Origin: Streptomyces hydrogenans
GTDB taxonomy: Bacteria; Actinomycetota; Actinomycetes; Streptomycetales; Streptomycetaceae
NCBI RefSeq assembly: GCF_014656075.1
Contig: NZ_BNBS01000009.1
Coordinates: forward strand, 6,377 to 70,376
Length of the DNA stretch: 64,000 nucleotides
Direction of reading: 5' to 3'
Below the pieces are notes generated by a model. The model saw only the letters and a program-made list of their open reading frames with translations. It did no database searches and had not been told where the DNA came from. Below, in pieces: positions 51,367 through 59,749 of the stretch (position 1 is the first letter of the stretch; each line of letters opens with the position of its first letter). The position numbers were made by a program, and so were the translations under genes.

Positions 51367-53799
51367 GTGACCAACAGACGACGGGCGATTCGGGCGTCCG
51401 CGGTCGTCGTGGCGCTCGCGGCCACCGCCGCCACCGCCTCGACGTTCAGCACCGCCTGGGCTGACGACAACGGCCGGATCTCCGCGGCGGACGTCCGCCA
51501 GGACCCCGCTCCGGGCAGCGACACCGACAAGACCGCGGTCGACCACGACCTCGACGGCCCCTTCAGCAAGCAGCAGGCGCAGCAGCGCAAGGCCGCCCTG
51601 GAGCAGGTCCTCAGCGGCGACGCCAAGGTCGAGAACCGCGGCGGCTCCAAGGTCGTCAAGCTCGACGCCAAGAAGTACGTCGAGCTCGGCCGTGAGAAGA
51701 CCGACAAGATCTTCACCATCCTCGTCGAGTTCGGCGACCAGGTGGACACCACCACGCTCGTCGACCGCAAGGACGACGACACGGACGAGCTGAAGCCGAA
51801 GTTCGGCGGCCAGCCCGGCCCGCTGCGCAACCAGATAGCCGAGCCCGACCGGTCGAAGGACAACTCGACCGCGTGGCAGGCCGACTACAACCAGAAGCAC
51901 TTCCAGGACCTGTACTTCGGCTCCGGCAAGGACCCGAAGACCGGTAAGCCGAAGGAGTCGCTGAAGACCTACTACGAGCGCACCTCGTCCGGCCGCTACT
52001 CGGTCGACGGCGCGGTCTCCGACTGGGTCAAGGTCCCGTACAACGAGGCCCGCTACGGCTCCAACTACTGCGGCCAGACCAACTGCGCCAACGTGTGGGA
52101 CACCGTCCGCGACGGCGTCACCGCGTGGGTCGCCGACCAGAAGGCCAAGGGCAGGACCGACGCCCAGATCAAGGCCGACCTGGCGACCTACGACCAGTGG
52201 GACCGCTACGACTTCGACGCCGACGGCAACTTCAACGAGCCCGACGGCTACATCGACCACTTCCAGATCGTCCACGCGGGCGAGGACGAGTCGGCCGGCG
52301 GCGGCGCCCAGGCGACCGACGCCCTGTGGGCGCACCGCTGGTACGCCTACGGCACCAACGCGGGCAAGACCGGTCCGGCGAACAACAAGGCCGGCGGCAC
52401 CCCGATCGGCGACACCGGCATCTGGGTCGGCGACTACACGATGCAGCCCGAGAACGGCGGCCTCGGCGTCTTCGCCCACGAGTACGGCCACGACCTCGGT
52501 CTGCCGGACCTGTACGACACCGCCGGCGGCGAGAACTCGACCGGCTACTGGTCGCTGATGTCCTCCGGTTCCTGGCTGGGCCTGGGCAAGGACTCCATCG
52601 GTGACATGCCCGGCGACATGAACGCCTGGGACAAGCTGCAGCTCGGCTGGCTCAACTACACCAAGGTGAGCGACGAGCAGCGCGGTACGAAGTCCACCCA
52701 CAAGCTGGGCGTGGCCGAGTACAACACCAAGAACCCGCAGGCGCTCGTCGTCGAGCTGCCGAAGAAGGCCGTCACCACCGACATCGTCGCCCCCGCCGAG
52801 GGTTCCGCCCAGTGGTGGAGCGACATGGGTGACGACCTCAAGAACACCCTGACCCGCCCGGTCGACCTCACCGGCAAGTCGTCCGCCTCCCTGGAGCTCC
52901 AGGGCTGGTACGACATCGAGGCCGAGTACGACTACCTCTACACCGAGGTGTCGACGGACGGCGGCGCCAACTGGACCGCCGTGGACGGCACCGCCGACGG
53001 CGTGGCCCTCCCGCGCGACGCGGCCGGCTCCCCGGCGCTGACCGACGTCTCCGGCGCCCACAAGAAGCTCGTCTACGACCTCTCGGCGTACGCGGGCAAG
53101 AAGTTCGACCTCCGCTTCCGCTACCAGACGGACGGCGGCGCGGGCGGCAAGGGCTTCACCGCCGACGCGATCACGCTGACCGCCGACGGTGCCGCCGTCT
53201 TCGCGGACGGCGCGGAGAACGGTGACAACGGCTGGACCGCCAAGGGCTTCTCGCGGGTCGGCAAGGGCTTCACCAACGAGTACGAGCAGTACTACATCGC
53301 CGAGAACCGCCAGTACGTCTCGTACGACGCCACCCTCAAGGTCGGCCCGTACAACTTCGGCTTCGGCGGCGACAAGGCGAGCTGGGTCGAGCACTACCCG
53401 TACCAGAACGGTCTGCTCATCTGGAAGTGGGACCTGTCCCAGAAGGACAACAACACCTCCGTCCACCCGGGCCAGGGTCTGATCCTCCCGATCGACGCCC
53501 ACCCGACCCCGCTGAAGTGGAATGACGGCACCCTGATGCGCAACCGCGTCCAGGCGTACGACTCCACCTTCGGAACGTACCGGACGGACGCTTTCCAGCT
53601 GCACAAGGCCGACGTCCCCACCTGGGTGAAGTCGCAGGCCGGCAACCCGGTCTTCGACGACCGCAAGGGCACCTACTGGTTCAAGGAGACCGAGCGCGCC
53701 GGCGTCAAGGTCACTGACACCAACACCAAGATCCAGGTCGTCAAGGAGCCGAAGAACGGCCAGACGATCACGGTCCAGGTGGGCCCGTCGACCCGTTGA
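51367..53799 (+). CDS. Secreted M6 metalloprotease (immune inhibitor A family)
   Basis: An 810-residue extracellular zinc protease. The signal peptide is VTNRRRAIRASAVVVALAATA to about AWA, with cleavage after AWA. A pro-region follows. The zinc site is HEYGHDLGLPDLYD with His371, Glu372 and His375. Beta-rich C-terminal domains follow (SASLELQGWYDIEAEYDYLYTEVS). In Streptomyces such enzymes take part in protein nutrition or development. GTG start 51367 with GGGGAGGAA upstream. A terminator lies after the stop. Confidence 0.92.
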   Translation: MTNRRRAIRASAVVVALAATAATASTFSTAWADDNGRISAADVRQDPAPGSDTDKTAVDHDLDGPFSKQQAQQRKAALEQVLSGDAKVENRGGSKVVKLDAKKYVELGREKTDKIFTILVEFGDQVDTTTLVDRKDDDTDELKPKFGGQPGPLRNQIAEPDRSKDNSTAWQADYNQKHFQDLYFGSGKDPKTGKPKESLKTYYERTSSGRYSVDGAVSDWVKVPYNEARYGSNYCGQTNCANVWDTVRDGVTAWVADQKAKGRTDAQIKADLATYDQWDRYDFDADGNFNEPDGYIDHFQIVHAGEDESAGGGAQATDALWAHRWYAYGTNAGKTGPANNKAGGTPIGDTGIWVGDYTMQPENGGLGVFAHEYGHDLGLPDLYDTAGGENSTGYWSLMSSGSWLGLGKDSIGDMPGDMNAWDKLQLGWLNYTKVSDEQRGTKSTHKLGVAEYNTKNPQALVVELPKKAVTTDIVAPAEGSAQWWSDMGDDLKNTLTRPVDLTGKSSASLELQGWYDIEAEYDYLYTEVSTDGGANWTAVDGTADGVALPRDAAGSPALTDVSGAHKKLVYDLSAYAGKKFDLRFRYQTDGGAGGKGFTADAITLTADGAAVFADGAENGDNGWTAKGFSRVGKGFTNEYEQYYIAENRQYVSYDATLKVGPYNFGFGGDKASWVEHYPYQNGLLIWKWDLSQKDNNTSVHPGQGLILPIDAHPTPLKWNDGTLMRNRVQAYDSTFGTYRTDAFQLHKADVPTWVKSQAGNPVFDDRKGTYWFKETERAGVKVTDTNTKIQVVKEPKNGQTITVQVGPSTR

Positions 53800-53836
53800 T
53801 CGACTAGCCTTCCGGTAAAACAGCAGGTCACAGCAT

Positions 53837-53872
53837 GATCGGCCGTCGCCCCCTAGCGGGCGGCGGCCGATC
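53837..53872 (+). terminator. Terminator after the M6 protease
   Basis: 15-bp stem with one U-G pair (53837-53851 with 53858-53872), 6-base loop, then GTGTTTA. Confidence 0.85.
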
Positions 53873-53944
53873 GTGTTTAGGTGCAGCTGACCGAGTTCTC
53901 AGGAACTCCTTATTGACAGTCGGCTCACGGGGGAGTGGTTCCGC

Positions 53945-54256
53945 ATGCCTGGTGGAGGGTTCTGCAAGTTGCCGGGAGGCAGCGTGGTGGTCGCGATAGG
54001 ACTGCCCAGTCCGGCCGGGGACGGCGCCTCCGTGCGCTTCCTCGTCCACGCCGCGAACCGCGCCAGGGCCCTGACCAGGCTCCGAAACCTGGGCCTGCGG
54101 TCGGTTTACCTGCGGGGGAACGCCGAACCGCCCACCCCCGACGAGATCACCGCCGTCCTCCACCACCCCGACGGCCTGCTGTGGAAGTCCGCGCCGGGCG
54201 CGGCCCAGGAGCTGTGGCACCCGGCCCGCACCCTCCCGCGGGCCCCGGCCGCCTGA
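53945..54256 (+). CDS. Conserved hypothetical protein, 103 residues
   Basis: A small soluble protein, slightly basic, with a compact alpha/beta pattern (SVVVAIGLPSPAG, VRFLVHAANRARALTRLRNLGLRSVYLRG, PDEITAVLHHPDGLLWKSA). ATG with GGGGGAGTGG upstream. I do not recognise a family. It is convergent with the NAD salvage operon. Confidence 0.7.
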   Translation: MPGGGFCKLPGGSVVVAIGLPSPAGDGASVRFLVHAANRARALTRLRNLGLRSVYLRGNAEPPTPDEITAVLHHPDGLLWKSAPGAAQELWHPARTLPRAPAA

Positions 54257-54282
54257 GGCGCGCCGCCCGGCCCCGGCTCCCG

Positions 54283-54882
54283 CTAGCCGACGACCGGCTC
54301 GCCGGTGAGGAGCACGCCCGCCTCGCGGAGCTCCGCGAGCGCGCGGTCGGTGGTGCCGCGGGCGACGCCCGCCGTGAGGTCGAGCAGGACGTGGGTGCGG
54401 AAGCCCTCGCGGGCCGCGTCCAGCGCGGTGGCACGGACGCAGTGGTCGGTGGCGATGCCGACCACGTCGACCTCGGTCACGTCCCGCTCGCGCAGCCACC
54501 CCGCCAGCGTCCCGCCGTTCTCGTCCCGCCCCTCGAAGCCGCTGTACGCGGCGGCGTAGGCGCCCTTGTCGAAGACGGCCTGGACCGCTCCGCCGGCCAC
54601 GGCCGGGGCGAAGTTCGGGTGGAAGCCGACGCCCTCGGTGCCGGCCACGCAGTGCCGCGGCCAGGAGTCGACGTAGTCGGGGGCCTCGCCGTCCGGGGCG
54701 AAGTGGGCCCCGGGGTCGATGTGGTGGTCCCGGGTGGCGACGACGTGCCGGTAGACGGAGCCCGCCGCCTCGCCGACCAGCTCGGTGATGGCGGCGGCGA
54801 CGTCCGCGCCGCCCGTCACCGCGAGGCTGCCGCCCTCGCAGAAGTCGTTCTGTACGTCCACGACGATCAGTGCGCGGTGCAT
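54283..54882 (-). CDS. pncA: Nicotinamidase
   Basis: Hydrolyses nicotinamide to nicotinate in NAD salvage. The 199-residue cysteine hydrolase of the isochorismatase fold has the catalytic Asp in ALIVVDVQNDFCEGG, the Lys in FDKGAY, and the nucleophile in IATDHCVRATALDA. The metal-binding region DPGAHFAPDG is seen. ATG start 54882 with GAGGACACC. It lies downstream of pncB on the same strand, so the two steps of nicotinate salvage are adjacent. Confidence 0.95.
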   Translation of the reverse strand: MHRALIVVDVQNDFCEGGSLAVTGGADVAAAITELVGEAAGSVYRHVVATRDHHIDPGAHFAPDGEAPDYVDSWPRHCVAGTEGVGFHPNFAPAVAGGAVQAVFDKGAYAAAYSGFEGRDENGGTLAGWLRERDVTEVDVVGIATDHCVRATALDAAREGFRTHVLLDLTAGVARGTTDRALAELREAGVLLTGEPVVG

Positions 54883-54992
54883 GGCGGGTGTCCTCGGGGG
54901 TCGGGCGGGCGGTCGGTCGGGGAGAGCGGTCCCGAGCCTAGAGACTCCGCCCCCGCTCCGGGAGGGGACGTCACCGGGCTCTGGACGTATCT

Positions 54993-56321
54993 CTAGATGT
55001 ACTCCGTCGGCAGCACCGGCTCGCCGCGCGACAGCTGGATGGCCGACATCGGCAGTCCGGCGCGGGCCGTGATGTGCCGGGCGCGGGCCGTCTCCAGCGG
55101 CTCCCGGGCGACCACCTCGCCGCCCTTGACCAGCTCGACCAGGAGCTGGTCGGCGGCGAGCGCGTCGGGGACCGGGCCGGTGCCGATCACCTCGGCGGCG
55201 GCGACCCCGTCGGCGTCCCTGCGGCGCGCGGCCCACTTGCGGCCGCCGACGGACGCCTTGCCGCCCAGCGACTTCTTCGCCACCGGCACCAGCGGCGCCT
55301 TCGGGTCGGCCGAGGCGGCCCGGGCGACCAGCTTGTAGACCATCGAGCAGGTCGGGTGGCCGCTGCCGGTGACCAGCTGGGTGCCGACGCCGTACGCGTC
55401 CACCGGCGCGGCGGCCAGCGAGGCGATGGCGTACTCGTCCAGGTCGGAGGTGACGACGATCTTCGTGTCCCGGGCGCCCAGCTCGTCCAGCTGTGCCCGC
55501 ACCCGGTGGGCGACGAGCAGCAGGTCGCCGGAGTCGATGCGGACGGCGCCGAGCTCGGGCCCGGCGACCTCGACGGCGGTGCGGACCGCCTCGGCCACGT
55601 CGTAGGTGTCGACGAGGAGGGTGGTGCCCCGGCCCAGGCTGTCGACCTGGGCCCGGAAGGCGTCCCGCTCGCTGTCGTGCAGCAGGGTGAAGGCGTGCGC
55701 GGAGGTGCCGACGGTGGGGATGCCGTAGCGGAAGCCGGCGGCGAGGTCGGAGGTGGAGTCGAAGCCGCCGACGTAGGCGGCGCGGGAGGAGGCCACGGCG
55801 GCCAGCTCGTGGGTGCGTCGGGCGCCCATCTCGATGAGCCGGCGCCCGCCGGCCGCCGCCGACATGCGGGAGGCCGCGGCGGCGATGGCCGAGTCGTGGT
55901 TGAGGATCGAGAGGATCACCGTCTCCAGGAGCACGCACTCGGCGAAGGAGCCCTCGACGCGCAGCACGGGGGAGCCGGGGAAGTACACCTCGCCCTCGGG
56001 GTAGCCCCAGATGTCGCCGGAGAAGCGGTATCCGGCCAGCCACTCCAGGGTCGGTTCGTCGACGATCTCCCGCTCGCGCAGGAAGCCGAGGACGGCCGGG
56101 TCGAAGCGGAAGTTCTCGACGGCGTCCAGGACCCGGCCGACGCCCGCGAGGACGCCGTAGCGCCGTCCCTCGGGCAGTCTCCGGGTGAAGACCTCGAAGA
56201 CGGAGCGCCGGTCGGCGGTGCCGGCCCGGAGGGCCGCCTGGAGCATGGTGAGCTCGTACTGGTCGGTGAAGAGCGCGGTCGACGGCACGTCCACCGGGAG
56301 CCCAAGGTCCGCAGCGTTCAT
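54993..56321 (-). CDS. pncB: Nicotinate phosphoribosyltransferase
   Basis: Converts nicotinate and PRPP to nicotinate mononucleotide. The 442-residue protein shows the family N-terminus (LFTDQYELTMLQAALRAG), the phosphohistidine-region-like GTSAHAFTLLHDSE, and the PRPP-binding RIDSGDLL and VTSDLDEYAI. ATG start 56321. A palindromic operator-like site lies 20-40 bases upstream. It works with pncA, 110 bases downstream. Confidence 0.95.
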   Translation of the reverse strand: MNAADLGLPVDVPSTALFTDQYELTMLQAALRAGTADRRSVFEVFTRRLPEGRRYGVLAGVGRVLDAVENFRFDPAVLGFLREREIVDEPTLEWLAGYRFSGDIWGYPEGEVYFPGSPVLRVEGSFAECVLLETVILSILNHDSAIAAAASRMSAAAGGRRLIEMGARRTHELAAVASSRAAYVGGFDSTSDLAAGFRYGIPTVGTSAHAFTLLHDSERDAFRAQVDSLGRGTTLLVDTYDVAEAVRTAVEVAGPELGAVRIDSGDLLLVAHRVRAQLDELGARDTKIVVTSDLDEYAIASLAAAPVDAYGVGTQLVTGSGHPTCSMVYKLVARAASADPKAPLVPVAKKSLGGKASVGGRKWAARRRDADGVAAAEVIGTGPVPDALAADQLLVELVKGGEVVAREPLETARARHITARAGLPMSAIQLSRGEPVLPTEYI

Positions 56322-56340
56322 GTCACCGATGCTAGCGCAC

Positions 56341-56361
56341 TATTCGTCAATCTGACGAATA
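56341..56361. promoter_or_regulatory. Palindromic operator between pncB and clpS
   Basis: TATTCGTCA-ATC-TGACGAATA, a perfect 9-bp palindrome with a 3-base centre. The GTC-n-GAC core resembles sites of NrtR-like NAD regulators, from memory. It sits in the upstream region of pncB. Confidence 0.55.
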
Positions 56362-56431
56362 CCCTGCCGGTGTCGCCGGGAGGGCATGCCCGTTTGTGCG
56401 ACAGGGGGTCCCGGGTGGCAGCATGGGGTAA

Positions 56432-56737
56432 GTGAGCATCGCGCCTATCGAGATCGAACGGACCGAGTCGGCCGAGGAGGTCTCCGCGGTCGTCGAGCCC
56501 GACGTCCCCTGGGTCACCCTCGTGCACAACGACCCGGTGAACCTGATGAGCTATGTCACCTACGTCTTCCAGGCGTATTTCGGCTACTCCAAGGACAAGG
56601 CGCACAAGCTGATGCTCGACGTGCACAACAAGGGCCGCGCGGTGGTCTCCAGCGGCACCCGCGAGGAGATGGAACGGGACGTGCAGGCGATGCACGGCTA
56701 CGGACTGTGGGCGACCCTCACCCAGGACCGCGGCTGA
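56432..56737 (+). CDS. clpS: ClpS adaptor protein
   Basis: The N-end-rule adaptor that brings proteins to ClpAP/ClpCP. The 101-residue protein contains the core [29 protein letters not shown] and [22 protein letters not shown]. The N-terminus is extended by about 25 acidic residues. GTG start 56432. Its stop overlaps the next start (TGATG), so clpS and the DUF2017 gene are coupled. Confidence 0.95.
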   Translation: MSIAPIEIERTESAEEVSAVVEPDVPWVTLVHNDPVNLMSYVTYVFQAYFGYSKDKAHKLMLDVHNKGRAVVSSGTREEMERDVQAMHGYGLWATLTQDRG

Positions 56738-57315
56738 TGGCCGGCCACTTCGAGGCGGTGCCCGGCGGCGGGGCCGCCGTCGCGCTCGACGAGGTCGAGG
56801 TCTCCATCCTGCGCTCCCTCACCGTCCAGCTCCTGGAGCTGATCGGCCCGGGCGAGGAGCCCGAGGCGGACGCCGACCCGCTCGCCGCCCTCTTCGCCGA
56901 GGGCCCCAGCAAGCCGCCCGCCGACCCCGCCCTGCGCCGGCTCTTCCCCGACGCCTACGGGGACGACACCGAGGAGCTGCGCGCCGCCGCGGCGGACTTC
57001 CGCCGCTACACCGAGAACGACCTGCGCGCCCGTAAGCGCGAGGACGCCCTCGTCGTGGTGCGCGCCCTGGACGGGCTGGACACCGAGCCCGAGGAGTCCG
57101 TGCTCCTGAAGCTGACCCCCGACGAGTCCCGCGCCTGGCTCGGCACCCTCAACGACCTGCGGCTGACCATCGCCACCCGGCTGGAGATCACCGAGGACGA
57201 GGAGAGCGAGCGGCTCTACCGGCTGCCGGACAGCGACCCCCGCAAGCCGATGGTGATGGCCTATCTCTGGCTCGGCGCGCTTCAGGAGTCACTGATCGAG
57301 ACGCTGATGTCCTGA
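56737..57315 (+). CDS. DUF2017 family protein
   Basis: A 192-residue actinobacterial protein that almost always follows clpS. It is mainly helical (VEVSILRSLTVQLLELIG; LRRLFPDAYGDDTEELRAAAADFRRYTENDLRARKRED; AYLWLGALQESLIETLM). The function is unknown; the conserved pairing suggests a role in ClpS-dependent proteolysis. The start overlaps the clpS stop. Confidence 0.9.
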   Translation: MAGHFEAVPGGGAAVALDEVEVSILRSLTVQLLELIGPGEEPEADADPLAALFAEGPSKPPADPALRRLFPDAYGDDTEELRAAAADFRRYTENDLRARKREDALVVVRALDGLDTEPEESVLLKLTPDESRAWLGTLNDLRLTIATRLEITEDEESERLYRLPDSDPRKPMVMAYLWLGALQESLIETLMS

Positions 57316-57354
57316 GCGTCCGGCGCGGCAGGGCGTTCGCTCAGCGGACGCTCA
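57313..57354 (+). terminator. Terminator-like stem after DUF2017
   Basis: TGAGCGTCCG (57313-57322) pairs perfectly with CGGACGCTCA (57345-57354) around a 22-base loop. The stem includes the stop codon of the gene. Confidence 0.5.
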
Positions 57355-57633
57355 AATCCGGATAACGAACTCGTTATCCGAGCGGGCGCTTTGCCGTCTT
57401 GAGTCCCTTTCGCACCCCTCTTTTTGTGGTGCGCGCCACATCCAACTCCGTCGATCACCCCCCACCCCGTGATAAATCTTCACGACCACTCGGGCACGCC
57501 ACCCCTGTTCCCGAGGGCGCTCGGGCCGGCTGACCGCCGGTAGCACTCCATCCACATCCGGGGGGATCAGGATCTGATCCGCAGCAGACGCAGTCGCGGT
57601 CGCGCGGATCAGCATGGAGAAAGGCGCACCACC
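57355..57633. other. Upstream region of the amino acid permease with two palindromes
   Basis: CGGATAACGA-AC-TCGTTATCCG is a perfect 22-bp palindrome (57359-57380). GGATCAG-GAT-CTGATCC is a perfect 7-bp palindrome (57564-57580), with another GGATCAG half at 57606-57612. Between them lies a T-rich tract (57420-57428). No gene is supported. Confidence 0.5.
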
Positions 57634-59070
57634 ATGACCTCAGTGCGGGTCGACAAGCAGCACGACGGCAATGAGGCCGCGGACTCCGCCCCGGGCGAGG
57701 GTTACCACCGGGCACTCGGAGCCCGTCAGATCCAGATGATCGCGATCGGCGGTGCCATCGGCACCGGCCTCTTCCTCGGAGCCGGCAAGGGCATCTCCAA
57801 GGCGGGCCCCAGCCTGATCCTCGCGTACGCCCTCGCGGGCCTCGTCATCTTCTTCATCATGCGGGCGCTCGGCGAGCTCCTCATGTACCGCCCCGTCTCC
57901 GGCTCCTTCTCGGAGTACGCGCGGGAGTTCATCGGCCCCTTCGCGGGCTTCGTCACCGGCTGGACGTACTGGCTCTTCTGGGTCGTCACCGGCATCACCG
58001 AAGTCACCGCCGCGGCCACCTACATGACGTACTGGTGGGACATCCCGCAGTGGCTGTCCGCCCTCGTCTTCACGATCATCCTGTACGGCGCCAACCTGAT
58101 CTCCGTGAAGCTCTTCGGCGAGCTGGAGTTCTGGTTCTCCATGGTCAAGGTCACCGCCATCGTCGGCATGATCCTGATCTGCGCCGGCATCCTCACCCTC
58201 GGCTTCTCCGACGCCGGCGACACCGCCTCGATCACCCACCTGTGGGACCTCGGCGGCTTCTTCGCCGGTGAGGACGGCATCGCCTCCACCCTCATGACCC
58301 TCCAGATGGTCATGTTCGCCTTCCTCGCGGTCGAGCTGGTCGGCGTCACCGCCGGCGAGTCGAAGGACCCGAAGACCGTCCTGCCCAAGGCCATCAACAC
58401 CGTGCCGTGGCGCATCGCCGTCTTCTACGTCGGCGCGCTCATCATGATCCTGTCGGTCGTCCCGTGGACCCACTTCAAGCCGGGCGTCTCGCCGTTCGTC
58501 GCCGCCTTCGAGGAGATGGGCTTCCAGGCCGGCGCCGCGATCGTCAACTTCGTCGTCCTGACCGCCGCCCTGTCCTCCTGCAACTCGGGCATGTACTCCA
58601 CCGGCCGCATGCTGCGCGACCTCGCGCTCAACGGCCAGGGCCCGAAGGTCTTCACCCGGCTGACGAAGAGCGGCACCCCGCTGATCGGCACCACCTTCTC
58701 CGCCGCGCTGATGATGGTCGGCGTCTGGATCAACTACCAGTGGCCCGGCGACGCCTTCAACTACGTCGTCTCCTTCGCCACCATCTCCGGCATGTGGGCC
58801 TGGATCATGATCCTCGTCTGCCAGATCCGCTACCGCCGCAAGGCCGACCGCGGCGAACTGCCCCAGTCCTCCTTCAAGGCCCCCGGCGGCATCTGGGCCA
58901 GCGTCTTCGCCCTCGCCTTCATCGGCCTGGTCGTCGTGACCATGGGCATGGACCAGGACAACCGCGTCGCCCTCTACGGCGCCCCGGTCTGGGGTCTCCT
59001 CCTCGCCGTCGCCTACCTGGTGCTCAAGTCCCGCAACCCCGAGGGCGCCGCCTTCGCCAAGCGCTCCTGA
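57634..59070 (+). CDS. Amino acid permease, APC superfamily (CycA/AnsP type)
   Basis: A 478-residue proton-coupled amino acid transporter with 12 TM segments. The N-terminal signature is YHRALGARQIQMIAIGGAIGTGLFLGAG and the second GSFSEYAREFIGPFAGFVTGWTYW. Relatives transport D-alanine/D-serine/glycine, asparagine or GABA. ATG start with GGAGAAAGG upstream. Two palindromes upstream suggest regulated expression. A terminator hairpin follows the stop. Confidence 0.92.
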   Translation: MTSVRVDKQHDGNEAADSAPGEGYHRALGARQIQMIAIGGAIGTGLFLGAGKGISKAGPSLILAYALAGLVIFFIMRALGELLMYRPVSGSFSEYAREFIGPFAGFVTGWTYWLFWVVTGITEVTAAATYMTYWWDIPQWLSALVFTIILYGANLISVKLFGELEFWFSMVKVTAIVGMILICAGILTLGFSDAGDTASITHLWDLGGFFAGEDGIASTLMTLQMVMFAFLAVELVGVTAGESKDPKTVLPKAINTVPWRIAVFYVGALIMILSVVPWTHFKPGVSPFVAAFEEMGFQAGAAIVNFVVLTAALSSCNSGMYSTGRMLRDLALNGQGPKVFTRLTKSGTPLIGTTFSAALMMVGVWINYQWPGDAFNYVVSFATISGMWAWIMILVCQIRYRRKADRGELPQSSFKAPGGIWASVFALAFIGLVVVTMGMDQDNRVALYGAPVWGLLLAVAYLVLKSRNPEGAAFAKRS

Positions 59071-59090
59071 CACACTCCGTCCCAGCATCC

Positions 59091-59127
59091 GGGCCGCCCC
59101 GTACCACTCCTCGGTACGCGGCGGCCC
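59091..59127 (+). terminator. Terminator between permease and mec
   Basis: GGGCCGCC (59091-59098) with GGCGGCCC (59120-59127), plus an inner stem CGTACC/GGTACG (59100-59105 with 59113-59118) across a bulge. Confidence 0.7.
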
Positions 59128-59146
59128 GTCCGCATATCCTGTCGGC

Positions 59147-59572
59147 ATGCTGACCCTCACCCGAGACCTGTACGACCGGATCGTGGAACACTCCCGGGCG
59201 GACCACCCCGACGAGGCATGCGGCGTGGTCGCGGGGCCGGTCGGCTCGGGCCGCCCCGAGCGGTTCATCCCGATGCTCAACGCCGCCCGCTCGCCCACCT
59301 TCTACGAGTTCGACTCCGCCGACCTCCTCAAGCTCTACCGCGAGATGGACGACCGCGACGAGGAACCCGTGATCATCTACCACTCGCACACGGCGACCGA
59401 GGCGTACCCCTCCCGCACCGACATCACCTACGCCAACGAACCCGGCGCCCACTACGTCCTCGTCTCCACCGCCGACACCGACGGCGCCGGCGACTTCCAG
59501 TTCCGCTCCTACACGATCGTCGACGGCGTCGTGACCGAGGAGGACGTCAAGGTCGTGGAGGCGTACGCCTGA
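59147..59572 (+). CDS. mec: JAMM metalloprotease of the Mec/M67 family (CysO-cysteine peptidase)
   Basis: Zinc isopeptidase that in Mycobacterium tuberculosis releases cysteine from the CysO-cysteine adduct. The 141-residue protein has the full JAMM site: Glu23 in DEACG and H79-S-H81 with Ser89 and Asp92 (YHSHTATEAYPSRTD). The mycobacterial pathway uses mec-cysO-cysM as one cluster. Here cysO and cysM lie 3.3 kb further on, after an ABC operon, so the cluster appears split. ATG start 59147. It may also trim the C-terminal Met-Val of CysO. Confidence 0.9.
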   Translation: MLTLTRDLYDRIVEHSRADHPDEACGVVAGPVGSGRPERFIPMLNAARSPTFYEFDSADLLKLYREMDDRDEEPVIIYHSHTATEAYPSRTDITYANEPGAHYVLVSTADTDGAGDFQFRSYTIVDGVVTEEDVKVVEAYA

Positions 59573-59604
59573 GGCGTACCGCTAGTCTGACCGCGACCTT
59601 TCAG

Positions 59605-59703
59605 GGCGGCAGGACCCAGGAAGCCGGTGCGAACCCGGCGCGGTCCCGCCACTGTGACCGGCCCCCTCCCCGGGGGCCGCCAGCCAGGAACTGACCTGCC
59701 GCC
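59605..59703 (+). promoter_or_regulatory. Cobalamin riboswitch
   Basis: The conserved blocks are in order: AAGCCGGTGCGAACCCGGCGCGG, followed by TCCCGCCACTGTGA and the B12 box AGCCAGGAACTGACC, only parts quoted. P1 is nine base pairs (59605-59613 with 59695-59703). A hairpin near 59719-59735 and the ribosome site GGAGGAGG (59735-59742) make up the likely translational expression platform. Confidence 0.93.
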
Positions 59704-59749
59704 TTCTCCACCGATCGGGGACGTGGAAATCCCCGGAGGAGGCTCCGCC

